64,000 nucleotides of DNA from Allacma fusca (Eukaryota > Arthropoda > Collembola > Symphypleona > Sminthuridae), in the NCBI GenBank assembly GCA_947179485.1, contig OX359246.1:18166001-18230000 (forward strand), in the 5' to 3' direction. Numbering within the stretch: the stretch's first letter is position 1; the number at the start of each line of letters is the position of its first letter. The translations under genes and the position numbers were made by a program. Below are positions 1 through 11,928 of this stretch, one piece after another. The notes under the pieces were generated by a model. That model had not been told where the DNA came from and did not search any database. It worked only from the letters and a program-made list of their open reading frames with translations.

Positions 1-1008
1 GATAGGGAAATAATTCTTGTACCAACTAGGGTCTCGCCTAGCGCCGGACTCCGGAAACGCCCCCGAGAAGAGGGTCGTACGTTATGCCCTGTAGACTTTA
101 ACCGAACCCGAGAAACCCGGTAAAACTTCGAGGGCATAGCAAAGGATATATGAGGAGCACAAAATAATTTTAATTGTGAATTTAGGCGCCTTCTTAGTTA
201 CACAAACTAAATTTAAAAATCGGTCCAAGGATGTACGAACGACCCTGTACAGTGTGAACGTTGTTAAGCATTTGCAAGAGCTTTCATTCATCATATTCAT
301 ATGAGACGATACTGCTGATCAAAACGACTTCCTTTTCAACATTCATAAACGTTTTGATACCGATTTCTATAATTTTGTAATAAATGAAGGCTCTAAATGA
401 ATGAGGGTTATTTTTGGAGGAAGCCTGAAGGAAGGGTAAATTAGTTAAAAAATTGAAGCAGGAGTGATGCTGATGAAAGACAAATAATTTTAAACGCTTC
501 ATTTATTAGTAGAGAGAATTAAGTATTCTTTTTGAAGGCTTGAAGGAAGGCCATTTTATTTGGACTTTTCTGAGTTACTGCGAGGGAGAATAAATCTTTG
601 ACTTATCTCTCACCTCAAGTTACTCATTTGATCCCGCATCACTCACAGCCAGCGAATTACCTTCAATTAGTCAGTTTCCCCCTAAAATACACTTTTGGTC
701 ACTCCCCAACCAAATAATTCTACTGCAACAAAATGACATGGTGAATCATTGGATTTTAATATAATATTTCGAATTGTAAATAAAATATTGAGAGATAAAA
801 AAAATATAAATCAGCAAAATTTGTGAAGCAAGTGTAAACCAAGATATTTTTTAATTTTTTTATTGCAACGGTTTAATACAGTTTAAAGTTTGTCCAACAT
901 TTTTACGTCCGGAGACAGCATTTTTCACTGCGAAAGTTAATATTACACTAAAATGAATCTCCAGATTTCTACAAATACAGCGTTCTAAAATGTTTTTATA
1001 ACCGCCCA
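1..1008. repeat. Segmental-duplication block alpha, unit 1 (non-coding)
   Basis: From about position 230 this stretch resembles blocks at about 20260-20660, 24900-25689, 40200-40520 and 53700-54400. Shared landmarks are 'gaaggcttgaagg', 'ttacgtccggagacag' and 'gcgttctaaaatgtttt'. The first 200 bases have no counterpart I could see. Short open frames here are not conserved between copies, so no gene is called. Confidence 0.6.
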
Positions 1009-1388
1009 TGCAAAAACTGAAACCAACGGCTCACCACCGACCATGGCAATGCGCTGCAATCCAGCGACGGCCCAAAGCTGCTTTCCGTAGCAGTACCAAA
1101 CCCAGCTCAATCCCAGGTCTTACCCAAATGTGGCAAATAACTTCCGGCAGCATTCCGGAATGCTGGCGCTGGAGCCGTCCCGTAAAATTACCCGACCTGG
1201 CCAGTGCTGATAGAGATCTGGCCCATAACTGTAAAGCGAGAATCAAGCACATGCGCTATCCCATAAATGTACACGACGGCGGTTTATTATTTCCATCCGG
1301 CTGAATAAAGCTGATTGTGAGTCTACGCCATTCTTCACATAATAGCAAAAAGACAAGTCTGAACAAACTGCAATCTTTTAAAAGCGCC

Positions 1389-4300
1389 ATGGGGCTATAT
1401 TATGTAATACAGTTTTCTAAAGACAACACAGTCGAGGTTGCGCCAGCCTCATGGCTGTTTGATAACAATAATCAATGCAATTGGCCGCACGAAATTACGG
1501 ATAAAGTAAAATTAAACAATTTAATTAAAAAAGGCAACCACCCAAGTGAAAATCCCAAAATTTCATGGAAAATTTTCCAGTGCAATGTACTACTGGGTTC
1601 AGGTAATTTAATATTTTTAATATTATATTATTTTTATTCTTTTTATTATTAATGACTTGGATGACTTGGTTATTTGGTGCTAATTCTTACTAAATAATCA
1701 TACTTATACGACTTACTACAAACATTATATACATCATTCCGTTGGCTTTAATTTCTTAATAAGTTTAGATGCTGATATTTAAATTTCAATTTGACTACTT
1801 TAGACGATCTCCATATTGCAAGAACGGGAGCAAAGAAAGCTTCGAAAGCGTTAGAAGATTCCAGAAGTGAATTTGATTTGACTGATGCTGAAGTTGGAAA
1901 TACGGGTGGTGGTCGCGTGTTAAGAAAACAAGCTCACCGATCAAATTACAAGATTTACAAGAATACGACTGTTTTTGACGAAGAGATCCAAATAGATGAC
2001 ACTTCTGACACTAATACAAGAGATCATGATGAGCCCGCATTAATCCCCAACGTGTTTCAAGACTTTGCCTGTAAATTACTTCTATTATTAATAGACTAAT
2101 GAGGAAGTTTAAGCACGTAATGTGTAATCGCAAATTATTTAATTTAGCAACTGACACACCAGCACACAAACCAGAGCACATGTTACGAGTTTCCAGTAAT
2201 AATTTAGAGCAGGGTGACCAACAGTTTACATCGGAGATTTTCGCCAGACTTGATAAACTAACTTTGGACATTCAGCAGTTTCGATCGGAACTACAAAGTA
2301 ATGACAGCGCTAATATTTGTCCTGCTCAATTTAATAATTAATGCAACATTTATCTTGTAGATTTTGAGGTGGTAACCATCGAAAAATTGGTTAAAGTATC
2401 GAAAGAATTGGACCACGTCTCAAGAACCCTTGGACGACACTTGATTTCATCATTGCATGACGACGAACTTAACTTACCAGTCGGAATTTCATTTCCGCTC
2501 TGAGATGGACGCCAACTTGCAACTTTGCACCTCTGGCTGGAGAGTAATGACAAGCAAATTAAATTAGTAAGGAGTTTATTTATAATATAATTACATGAGT
2601 ATAAAAGGTAATAAATTAAGATAACAATTTTAGTGTTTACTATGTAGTATTATGCTTAATTTCAATTCGATTTGCAGGCAAATTATCTAAAAGGGATAGG
2701 AGGTTCAGATTTGAAGGACTGCATCAAGCGAATCCTTGAACGGCTTATTTCTCCAGAATTGGGCCGAGCTATGAACTTTTCGGGAGCGAATGCAAAAATA
2801 TCTTTTAAGAATCATCATCTACGCCCGTGTCTTATTGGTAAAAACTTTTTTATATTTAATTTAACTTTCAATTGTGCTTAACATCATACTTATTACACGT
2901 ATATGTATACTTTCCCCCTTGGTTATGCACTTGCATACAATCCTCCAAGCATTTTATACAATTGCCATACTCCTCTTTATCCATTCCTTGCTACTCTCAT
3001 TAGTACAAGTACTGTTACTTAAGCAAAGCCCAATAACAGTGGGAGACGTACTTATAACTGCATTTTTCATAGTATATATTCCCTTTAAGTAATAAATCCA
3101 CTAAGAAGCAAATCTGAGTATCTCAAACATTTTCCCCATTTAATATTTTCCCTCACAGATGGGGAACCAGTATTTGTTTTTATTACTGTTAATTAGAGCA
3201 TCACCCCGCGTGATATTTTAGGCCCGTACACGCCCGCGGACCGTAAATGTTTACCCTCGCCCGCCCGGCCTGAAATTAAAGTTCCACAATAAAGGCCGCC
3301 CGGCCCTTAAAATTTAAAAAAGCCCATATCCCGCCCGCTAATATCAGTCTAGTTTTTAAATCCATTGTAGACCCAGAATATTTTTTTGAATGAAATTGGT
3401 ACGAGCTGAGTTTGCTTCCACTGCAGAATTCTTACAATTATGTTTGGCCAGAGTTGATGTCCCTCCTTAGTAGATCATCTCGGGGCGGTTAACGTTTGCA
3501 GGTAAGCCCGTTAAAAGGCCCGCTCGGGCTTCGGGCGGGTACGGATAAAATTTATTACGCTTGACGGGTTACGGGCGGGTAAGGTCTTTTCAATTTTAAA
3601 AAAACCGTGAAAGCCCGTTAAAGCCTGTGAAAAATTCATGAGTGGTACATGCAGGATCAAGGGTTGTAAAAGTACTTTGTCTTGAATATACGGAACGGTT
3701 TTCAAACATTTGTAATTTTACCTCTTAAACGAAGCCTTCATAATCATTGTCAACGAACTAAGTTATAGGAAAGAGCCGGAAAATGGCTAGTTTGAAATAA
3801 ATTTAAACAGATATGGGTTGACTATAGGTTTGCATAAATTATGTGAAGTTCAATGAGTGCAGGAATATTCTAGCAGGCGTTCGCTCCAAGGAGGGACATC
3901 AGCTCTGGTCAAACATAATTGTAAGAATTCTGCAGTGGAAGTAACCCCAGCTCTTATCAATTTCATTTCAAAAAAATTCGAAAATTCAAAACAGAATAAG
4001 AAAATTGTTCTCAGTCTATAGCTATGGATTTACAAGTTGAACTAGTATTAGCGGGCGGGCTACGGGCTTTTTTAAATTTTACGGGCCGGTCCGGGCTTTT
4101 TGCTGAACTTTAGTTTCGGGCCTGGCGGGCTCGTGTAAAAATTTACGGGCCGCGGGGTGATACTCTACTCCTTAGCGTGATTGACTGCTAAAATATCCCT
4201 GCACTCATTGCACTTCACATAATTCATGGAAACATTTATTCAACTAGTATCTGTTTAAATGATTTCCAAACTTTCGATCTTCCGATTGTTTCCTTCAATT

Positions 4301-4847
4301 TAATTCGTTGACATTGAATGTCAAGGCTATTTGTAAAGATAAAATTAGAAACGTTCAAAAATCGTTCCATGTATTCAAGCCAATGTACTTTTACAACCCC
4401 TGTTCCAGCATGCTACACATAATTTTTTTCACGGGTTTTTACGGGCTTTCACGGTCATTTTTAACCGCATTGAAAAGACCGTACCCGCCCGTAACCCGTC
4501 AAGTGTAATACATTTTACCTGTACCCGCCCGAAGCCCGGGCGGGCCGGGCTTTTTACGGGCTTACCCGCACATTTCAAACGCCCCAGATGATCTACTGTT
4601 AATTATTACATACGTATTCTCCATGAAGTTATAAATTGTGGAATTCATATATTCTGACATGAATATAATTTCAAACTTTCTAGCTGCTTTAACGACAACT
4701 GAATCATCCGTTCCAACTGAAGTCGAAGTTGACAAGTACGTCCAAAAGTGGTTTGGAAATTCTGGAGATCGTAATGGCGGTCGCAAGGCTCGAAGGCAAC
4801 TTGCAAGTAATCAGCAGTCCGTTACAGCGCCAGAAGTCTTAGAATAA
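1389..4847 (+). CDS. DUF4806-domain accessory protein of transposon copy A (multi-exon, probably decayed)
   Basis: The first exon (1389-1602) starts at an ATG and encodes MGLYYVIQFSKDNTVEVAPA, which aligns with the first exon of the copy B gene (MEYYIVLFSVDNTLEVVPAS). It ends in a GT donor. Later likely exons are about 1804-2070 (after TTTAG), 2147-2339, about 2355-2500, 2677-2838 (the DUF4806 core, with KGIGGSDLKDCIKRILERL and FSGANAKISFKN) and about 4681-4847 (C-terminal helix, VEVDKYVQKWFG). Some exon frames end in stops, so the gene may be broken. The last intron is swollen by two nested hAT MITEs. DUF4806 proteins commonly accompany this type of invertebrate transposase; their biochemical role is not established. 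The stop lies 47 bp before the transposase ATG. Confidence 0.5.
3194..4595 (+). mobile_element. hAT-like MITE (outer copy), TSD CTGTTAAT
   Basis: The element begins TAGAGCATCACCCCGCG and ends ...CGCCCCAGATGATCTA. It is flanked by CTGTTAAT on both sides (3186-3193 and 4596-4603), an 8-bp TSD typical of hAT. Its ends are filled with GCCCG/CGGGC arrays. It sits in the last intron of the copy A DUF4806 gene. After subtracting the nested copy (697 bp) and one 8-bp TSD, its own length is also 697 bp. Confidence 0.85.
3471..4167 (-). mobile_element. Second copy of the same hAT-like MITE, nested in inverted orientation, TSD CTCCTTAG
   Basis: It starts TAGATCATCTCGGGGCGG and ends CCGCGGGGTGATACTCTA, which is the outer element read on the other strand. 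TSDs CTCCTTAG lie at 3463-3470 and 4168-4175. The 697-bp length equals that of the outer copy. The self-insertion produces an interleaved a-c-a'-c' inverted-repeat pattern that looks inexplicable until the two TSDs are seen. Confidence 0.85.
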
Positions 4848-4894
4848 TTTACTTTGTTTTAGACGTGTAAAGTGCTCCGTGATAACGAAACAAT

Positions 4895-6841
4895 ATGAGT
4901 CAGAAAACAAAAAGACGCAAGGTACTTAAGGAAACAAGTGAATTACTTTTAAGAATTAGATCTGTACAGGCAGTGACTAATGATCCTAATGATAATTCAG
5001 AAGTGTCTGCTGATATTCGAAATGCAATTTTAACATTACCACAATACAAAGATGCTAATGTGTGTGATAACGGTACGGATCAACTTACTAGCGATAGTGA
5101 AAGTAGCGATAGGGAAAGTAGTGAAAACAATAACCTATTTATTACATTGGCTGAATGGGCGTGTAAATATAACATAACTCATTGTTCTTTAAATGTTTTA
5201 CTTACAATCCTTAACAAACAGGTAAATAATCAACTTCCTAAATGTGCGCGTTCATTACTGTGTACTCCAAGAGCAACAAACATTAAGGAACTGTGCGGTG
5301 GGGATTATTTTTATCTTGGAATAGAGCAAAGCGTTAAACTGCGAATAAGACAGGGTCTGCGTTCAGATAATAGTATGCCATTTGTTAGTAAAGTGTATGG
5401 GCATATTCCAAATTTATTGACAATTTCTGTTGGATGTGACGGCGTTCCTATTTCTAGAAGTAGTAATAGTCAATTTTGGCCTTTAATGGGTATTCTAAAC
5501 CAGTCTACCTATCAAAGCCCGTTCCTTATTTCATTGTATTATGGCAAGACAAAACCAAATAATGTTAACCATTTTTTATGCGACTTTAGAACCGAGTTAA
5601 AAAATTGTATGACAATTCATTATTTGTTGATAACGTTTCCTATAACATCATAATTAGTGTATTTACAGCTGATGCCCCAGCGCGAAGCTTTTTAAAGTTT
5701 TGTAAAAACCATAATGCTTATTTTACGTGTGAAAAATGTAATGTTGAGGGCGACTGGGTTGGACGGGTTGTACTATTGGATTTAGATAGTTCGTTAAGAA
5801 GTGATGAAACTTTTGCTAAGCAGCTTCACGAAGATCACCATGTAGGACGTTCAGATTTATTGGATGTAAACATACGTATGATTTCCCAGTTTCCCACTGA
5901 TTATATGCACCTGATTTGTCTTGGTGTTATGAGAAAGTTGCTGTACACCTGGGTGAAAGGAAGCTTAAAGGTTAGGTTAAAAGGTTTTGACGTGAATAGA
6001 ATTTCGGAAAAATTGCTTAGTTTGAAGCGCTTTATTCCAGTTGAATTTAATAGAAAGCCCCGTTCTTTAAAAGAAATGGAACATTTTAAAGTAACGGAGT
6101 TCAGAACGCTTCTACTATATACAGGTCCGATCGCACTAAAAGAAATTTTATCCAAGGAACTTTATAGCCATTTTCTGCTATTAAGTACTGGAACATTTAT
6201 TCTTCTCAGTTCAGCTTCAACGAATCCAACTTTTAATTCTGTGGCAAAAGATTTACTGCGCCAGTTTGTAAACTTATATAGAATTTTTAACTTACAATGT
6301 ACATACTCTAATACATATTTCAGACGATTGTCTGAATTTTGGTAGTTTAGACAATTTTAGTGCGTTCGGTTTTGAGAACTATATGCAATTTTTAAAAAGA
6401 TGTCTCCGAGGACAAAAGCATAGTTTAGTTCAGGTTGCTAATAGGGTTTCCGAAGCTGAGCACGTGTTTAATTTAGCTAATAATTTATCCGAAAAATCAA
6501 AAGGTTTTGTTAATAAGTCATATGGCAATAAGTTTACGTATAAAAATGTACTTATATCAAATAATGCAAGGGATAATTGTTTTCTGACAAAAGACTTTAA
6601 AATGCTACTTATTGTAGACCTGAAAAATGCAGATGAAGGAATAATTGTTTGTAAAATATTTAATCGTATGGAAAACGTGAAATATTATCCTATTGATAGT
6701 CGCTCCTTATGTATTTTCAAATGCTCGTCTTTATCTCAGTCAGTGGAATTACCTATGTCATGTTTGTTAAAAAAATGTATTGCTTTTTTGGGGACAGCTT
6801 CTTACGTTTGCATGCCTCTAACTTTGGATGTTAATACTTAG
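4895..6841 (+). pseudogene. Tnp2/CMC-like transposase of copy A, frameshifted
   Basis: The ATG at 4895 opens a lysine-rich, then acidic N-terminus. A conserved segment follows with GCDGVPISRSSNSQFWPL, then TADAPARSF, a CEKCNVEGDW zinc-knuckle-like patch, HEDHHVGRS, FPTDYMHLICLGVMRKLLY and EFNRKPRSLKEM. The DYMHxxCLGVMRKL and DAPAR blocks are shared with copy B and typify transposases of this invertebrate family, which I place near the CACTA/CMC group. The reading frame breaks at an A-tract near 5605, where one base appears lost, and again near 6300, where a conserved segment present in copy B is partly deleted. It resumes at 6383. The product is therefore non-functional as assembled. Which residues are catalytic was not determined. 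Confidence 0.65.
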
Positions 6842-6879
6842 TAAGTTTTAATGGTTATTATTGTATTGTAAAGCAATCA

Positions 6880-6885
6880 AATAAA
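6880..6885 (+). promoter_or_regulatory. Candidate polyadenylation signal AATAAA
   Basis: AATAAA lies about 40 bp after the last codon of the copy A transposase and before the subterminal GC-rich end. It is a plausible 3'-end signal, but the motif is common in AT-rich DNA. Confidence 0.35.
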
Positions 6886-7324
6886 TCCCGTAGTTGTGAA
6901 TACATTGTACATTTCTAATTGCGAATATTACATATATAATATACTTATATATAAATGCATCAAAACACCAGCGCTGGCACGGCGCCGTTAAAAATCATGG
7001 CTAACCTCTGGCAATCAGCGCCGGACCAGCTCTTAGAGCCGGAGATGATGGCCAGCGGACAAATCGGTTACTCAGCCAGCGGTTACGTAGAGCGCTGGTT
7101 CAGTGCTGGCTCCGTAAAGTGTGGTTTCCTGGGTCCTTATTATAAACTACAACCTCTACCTTTATTTTAAGCGCTACTCTTAATATAAGCGCGCATGATT
7201 TAGGCATACAACAAGTCTCTACAACAGGGCTTGATTCGTAAGCCGTTTGGCTTTTAATTTCTACAGTCACACTACCACCTCTTTAAGTAATTGACCCTGT
7301 GAAGCACAGGGCTTTTACTAGTTA

Positions 7325-7405
7325 ACTGGCTCCTTATTTTCTGTGTTTGTATTTGCTGCGGAAATGAGAAAACGGTTTAACTGTAGCGCCAGTACCATGA
7401 AATGA
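7325..7405 (+). pseudogene. 3' remnant of an ionotropic-receptor gene (last 26 codons), unit 1
   Basis: The frame reads TGSLFSVFVFAAEMRKRFNC and ends in TGA at 7403-7405. It matches the C-terminal membrane segment and tail of the intact receptor ending at 43273, and the following DNA matches that gene's 3' flank. Everything 5' of this point is missing. An extra T lies just before the fragment (GTTAACTGG against GTAACTGG). The gene body was presumably lost with or near the insertion of transposon copy A. Confidence 0.8.
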
Positions 7406-9910
7406 GCCGTTCGAGTGAAGCCACAGTTATTTTCTTCCTGCAACGTAAAAGTAATTATGCTTTCGGCAAAAAATATTATCCTGATACCAACCACTGCCAT
7501 TTTATCTCCAGCAAAATCTGTCCTTTATGTGACATGATAAGAGGAAAGAATTCGTAGGAATCCGCAAATCTGTATTTTTATCAATGGTAAAATTATGAAC
7601 ACCTTTAAAAGGGACGTAAAAATTTTTCTGCGTTGCAAACATAGGTTCTTTAAGATGATTCGTTCGGAATTGGTGCAGTAATTGGGATAGGGTTTATATA
7701 AAAACATCTAAATTTTAAAATACGTATTTTCGAAAGTTTGAAAACTATTTGATATGAAATTAATTAAATTTTTTATTAAAACTTTATTGTAAGACGTGTT
7801 GTGCTGAGTGGGATGGACCAGATCTCTGATGATTCTTTCTATCTCAAAAAATAGGTCACTATTTAGATTTTTTTGAAATTCCCGGTCAAACATTTTTAAC
7901 CTGTAATTAAAATCTACATTTTATTCGGGGTTACCCGGACGGTTCGAAAGAGGTACTTATCATATTTGATACTTCCAAAGTTATCTTGAGTTATGTAATT
8001 CTTCCAGAAATGAGCACAGGCGCAATAATTACGCTTTAGTTCAATCAGAAAACGTTCATCATCATACGTAATTTTATTAAACTACGGCTGTCATTCCCTC
8101 TATCGATAAAAAAACAATTAATAACTATATAATGTCATTGACAATAGAAAGCGCAATCACTGCTTAAAATCGATGTTCTACTTATAAAATACGCATTTTT
8201 TAATTTAAATTTCTTCCAATTGAGAGCAGCTCATGGAATATGCACATCTGCATGCCTAGCAGAAAATCAAGCTTACAAACATTACGAAAAGTGCTGTAAC
8301 TGTATTTGTGCATTGCATCTATTTTTAGGACGGCGTCGGCCCACTTATAAGATGGTGTTGTCCGTTGGTCCGTCTGTCCCACAGTTTTCTTCCGAAACTA
8401 CCAGACCGATTTCGTTCAAAATTTTCTTAACATTTTTTAGGTCTAAAACTCTTATGAGTTTGTTATTAATTGAAATCGGTCGGCGTGTTCGTGCGCAAAA
8501 ATATATAATTTGTACTTTCCGCACTTTTCCTCCGAAAATGCTCGACAGATTTTCTTAAAAGTTTTGTGAACATTCTTGAGGCTATTATTCCTCAGATGAT
8601 TCCGTTATTGATTGAAATCCGTCCACGTGCTCGCACTTAAAAAAATAAAATGGGGCAAAATCATTGTTTTCTCCAGAACTGTTCCACTGATTTCAATGAA
8701 ATTTTTATACTCATACCAGTCCGTACTTGTACCGCTATTTATTTTTTAAATTATCAAAACATTTATTTAAATTTGTAACGGAAATATTTGAAATAAGTTC
8801 AACATAATGCAATAACGGGAGAAAGGTTAAATGGCAGTAGCTGATGCCGCCCTACGCGACAGCCATAAATAATCGCGGAGCGATTATTTTTAACTTAACC
8901 TGTCAAAATACCATCGGTAATATAGATACACATACAAAAGACTTTACATACCTATCTACTCATAGTTTTGATGGTATGCTGTGTTTGATTATTTTAACCA
9001 CTAATACATGAATTTAACAATATCTGAAGTGCTTACATGTTAACTCAACATAGCTCCTTTTTGCATAGCTTCAGGAGAACTTCGAACAATAAGGCTCAAC
9101 AGATTCCGTTGCCGCTCCAAAAAATTCAGCTAGACGTCACACCCGAATGTATGAAGGCATGCTAATTATACTATGTACGCTGTATCGTAACCTCGTGTTC
9201 GTTGGAATTGCTAATATTTTAAAGACTGTTCGCTGAGGACTGCCGTTATTAAATTTATATCCAATTATGTTCTGGAGCACCAAGGCATGTCCGTAACACC
9301 AAACTTTTAGCAACACATTTTCCTTTTGAGCAAAACTTAAAATGAACCGATCAATTGTTCCGGTGGATTAGAATAATAGTTATTAGATCTTTATTATTAT
9401 ATTTTATTTGTATTAACATTACATTTTAATTGCTGTAAGCAGAGACACTTCAAATAAACACTTTGAAAATATAAATTTTTAACAGCATATTAGGCAGCGA
9501 CAAAGGTATGCCTGCAGACAATTTATTCATGAAGTAGAGGAAATTGCAGCGATATAAATTCATCAGCTGCTTAATTAAATGCCCATGCACGCAAAAACGA
9601 AATCGAAGTTCCATTAAGATAAGGGAGTGACTATAAAACAATTATTATTTATCAAATAGTAAGCGTATTTTTAAGTACGATGGAGAATAATATGTTGGAA
9701 TAATAAATAATATACAATCAAGATCAAACGGTATAGAGTTGGATTTGAACTTCAGACTTCTGACGATCCGTCATTTTGATGTTAGCCCTAATGTTTCGTA
9801 TTTGATACGTCTGCTCTCCATCCTTAGCCTACACAGAATCCAAAATGCCCCAAACTTTTAAAATCGTACAAATTATTATACAGGTAAAAATAAACCAACT
9901 ACAGAGATTC
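7406..9910. repeat. Unit 1 blocks gamma, delta and epsilon (non-coding)
   Basis: 7406-7960 matches the DNA downstream of the intact receptor at 43274-43810. About 8590-9440 (block delta, with 'gccgccctacgcgacagcc') recurs at 22040-22460, 28250-28846, 43990-45860 (interrupted) and 63150-63480. About 9440-9900 (block epsilon) recurs before each coiled-coil gene. At 8330-8600 lies an unmatched stretch with 'gtccgttggtccgtctgtccc'. I see no protein-coding signal. Confidence 0.6.
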
Positions 9911-11928
9911 CTAAAAAATCTTTCTTTGACGTAATAATCTTCTCACGTGTGCAAATTTCTGCCTAAGACGGAGGTTCCACGTGTTTTGATCAACAAATTC
10001 GTGGAATATGTAATCAAACATGAAATCAGCCTCGTTAAGAAATAACCCGGCAAACTTATTTTCAGTTTCTTGGGTCTTTATAGCCACCAAAAATCCTAGA
10101 TCAGTTCCTTCAATCTCATATGCGAATGCCGCTTCAATACCTCTGAAAGCAAAAGTTCAAACCGTAAAATGTTAGACATATAAAATGTATTATGAATTGT
10201 TCTTTCTGTGAATTTCGTAGTTGATAGTAGTTTACGTTTTCGAAGTTGCAATAAATATCTCAGTACCCAATGGTGGGACTTCGGCCAACATTCTGGAACA
10301 CTCAAATGATCTGCATCCTCGGAGTTTCAATGAAACGTCCAGACAATTGACTACGATAAAAATTATTAAAGCATTCGATTGAGTCCCATCCCAAGAACTG
10401 TCTATTTTAATAACAAATATAACATTTGACGAAAATCAAGTAGAACACTAACCAACTTCCATAACACAAGTGAACACATCTGAAGAACCGACCAGGCTGG
10501 AGACCCTTCGAAAATTATCCAATGTAACAGCAAAGTTTGAGGATGTAGTTCTGATAGGGCTAAATATGGATCCTATTTCAGATGGAAGATTGGATTCGAA
10601 AATTTCAATATTCACAATCGAATTGGAGTCTGGTGTCATATGACCTCTTACAAAAAAAGATCCTTGATTTGAAAATATCTCAACAGGCGATTTGCTCCTG
10701 CCACACTACAACCAAATCCCATGATTACACTACATATTTGAAAGTAAATGATTCTCATGCGATTTTGTGCTAATACTTACCAACACCCAATGATCCGGCA
10801 AGTTCGAATACTGGGTCAACACAGAATACAGAGATGCATCCACAGGAAGGTCTCTTGGAGAAAATCCAAAGCCCAATACACAATACCCATTGGAATGAAT
10901 CCTGGAAATTATGGTCAAGCGCAATAACGTAGTTCCAATTGCGTAGGACCACAAGAATTCGCAGGAACCCCTAAAAATAAGATTACACAGATCAGGCTAA
11001 TTGTCCACACACAAAATTATGTACAAAGAGTAATTACATTCTAGCCAATATAATTTTGTTTCATTACCCAAATCCTTGAAAACATATTGCTTCAATTCTG
11101 TCACTACCGATCAGTGGGGGTAACCTTCGTTTTGTCCCACAATTTGGCGGGACATAATACAAGGGACTAAACAGGGTGGACTTCGAATAGTTGGCTGAAA
11201 AAATTGATTATGTTATTTCTCAGTCCTTCAATATCTCCATAATTATTATAATTGAACTAAGTTTTATTCCGTATTCGAAGAACACGACACTCACCCAACG
11301 TTATTGCGCAGGTCGGTGTCTCACAGAGCCACAAATTTGAGATCTTCGAAATTGGTTCTTCAAAAGCAATTATTGACCCCTCAATCTTGGACTTGTGATA
11401 TAGCTTTAATTCAACGATACGGGCTTTCACCCACTCTCTTTCTTCATCAAGGGTCATACTTCTAATTTTCTTGGGTGCGCATTCCCCTGACGGTTCTTTT
11501 TTAATTGAGCAAATGAGGGTTTCACGCTCGGATGGGCTCGATAAAAACTTACTTTCAGTGTTGGGATTATCGAAGAGAATCGTTCCTTTGATTTTGTTCA
11601 CATCCAATTGCATTTGGTTCATGCTTTGCTTCAAAGCGTCATTTTCATGCTTCAGTTCTCTCAACGTTGCTGATTGTTCCTCCAATTGGGATTTGAGGCC
11701 AGCTAACAATTCTTCCCTGCAAATTACATGCCATTATATTTTTCAATAAAATTACAGAAATATGCAAATATAAGTTGGCGGAGAACTTGTATGACAGTTA
11801 AAGTTTAAGTTGGAGTGAAATGCACGTAGTTTAGTATTTTGACTAATTTTTAGAGTACTTCTGAAGTAACACTTACTACGCATAAAATTCATGGAAAATT
11901 AGATTTTGATAGTAAATTTAACTTACAT
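9911..11928 (-). CDS. Lineage-specific coiled-coil protein, unit 1 copy
   Basis: The exon model is complement(9911-10142, 10236-10705, 10781-10970, 11068-11194, 11295-11716, 11927-11928). All junctions are GT-AG and every exon length keeps phase. The ATG is split: AT closes the first exon (11927-11928) and G opens the next (11716). The N-terminus MEELLAGLKSQLEEQ continues into heptad-like leucines (coiled coil). A polar linker follows, then mostly beta-like segments (IGTTLLRLTIISRI, VNIEIFESNL), and an Arg-rich tail. No known domain was recognised. One oddity: within 10236-10705 the frame meets TAG and TGA just after VMEVG. Either the copy is decayed, or the 51-nt GTTAGTG...AAAATAG segment is a micro-intron, whose removal keeps frame. 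Confidence 0.6.

Larger units (their letters stand above)
1009..7180 (+). mobile_element. Degenerate Tnp2/CMC-like DNA transposon, copy A, with DUF4806 gene and transposase
   Basis: A two-gene element lies between duplication block alpha and a truncated IR gene. Both outer ends (about 1010-1260 and 6960-7170) are GC-rich against an AT-rich background and carry many copies of GCGCTGG/GCCAGCG-type motifs in both orientations, as expected of subterminal repeats in CACTA-like elements. Inside are a DUF4806-family gene and then a transposase, both on the + strand. Exact termini and a TSD could not be fixed; CCCAGG near 1110 and CCTGGG near 7128 are candidates. The gene order is the reverse of copy B (28847-33534). 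Superfamily assignment rests on the transposase motifs and is tentative. Confidence 0.6.

Noticed and set aside
1008-1304. 98-codon frame at the left end of transposon copy A
   Set aside because: It is GC-rich subterminal repeat DNA with a competing frame on the other strand and no similarity between copies.
6955-7170. Frame containing GTAPLKIMANLWQSAPDQLL
   Set aside because: It is a translation of the right subterminal repeats of copy A.
8220-8558. 112-codon frame near 8.4 kb
   Set aside because: The sequence is not conserved in the equivalent place of other units and has no recognisable motif.
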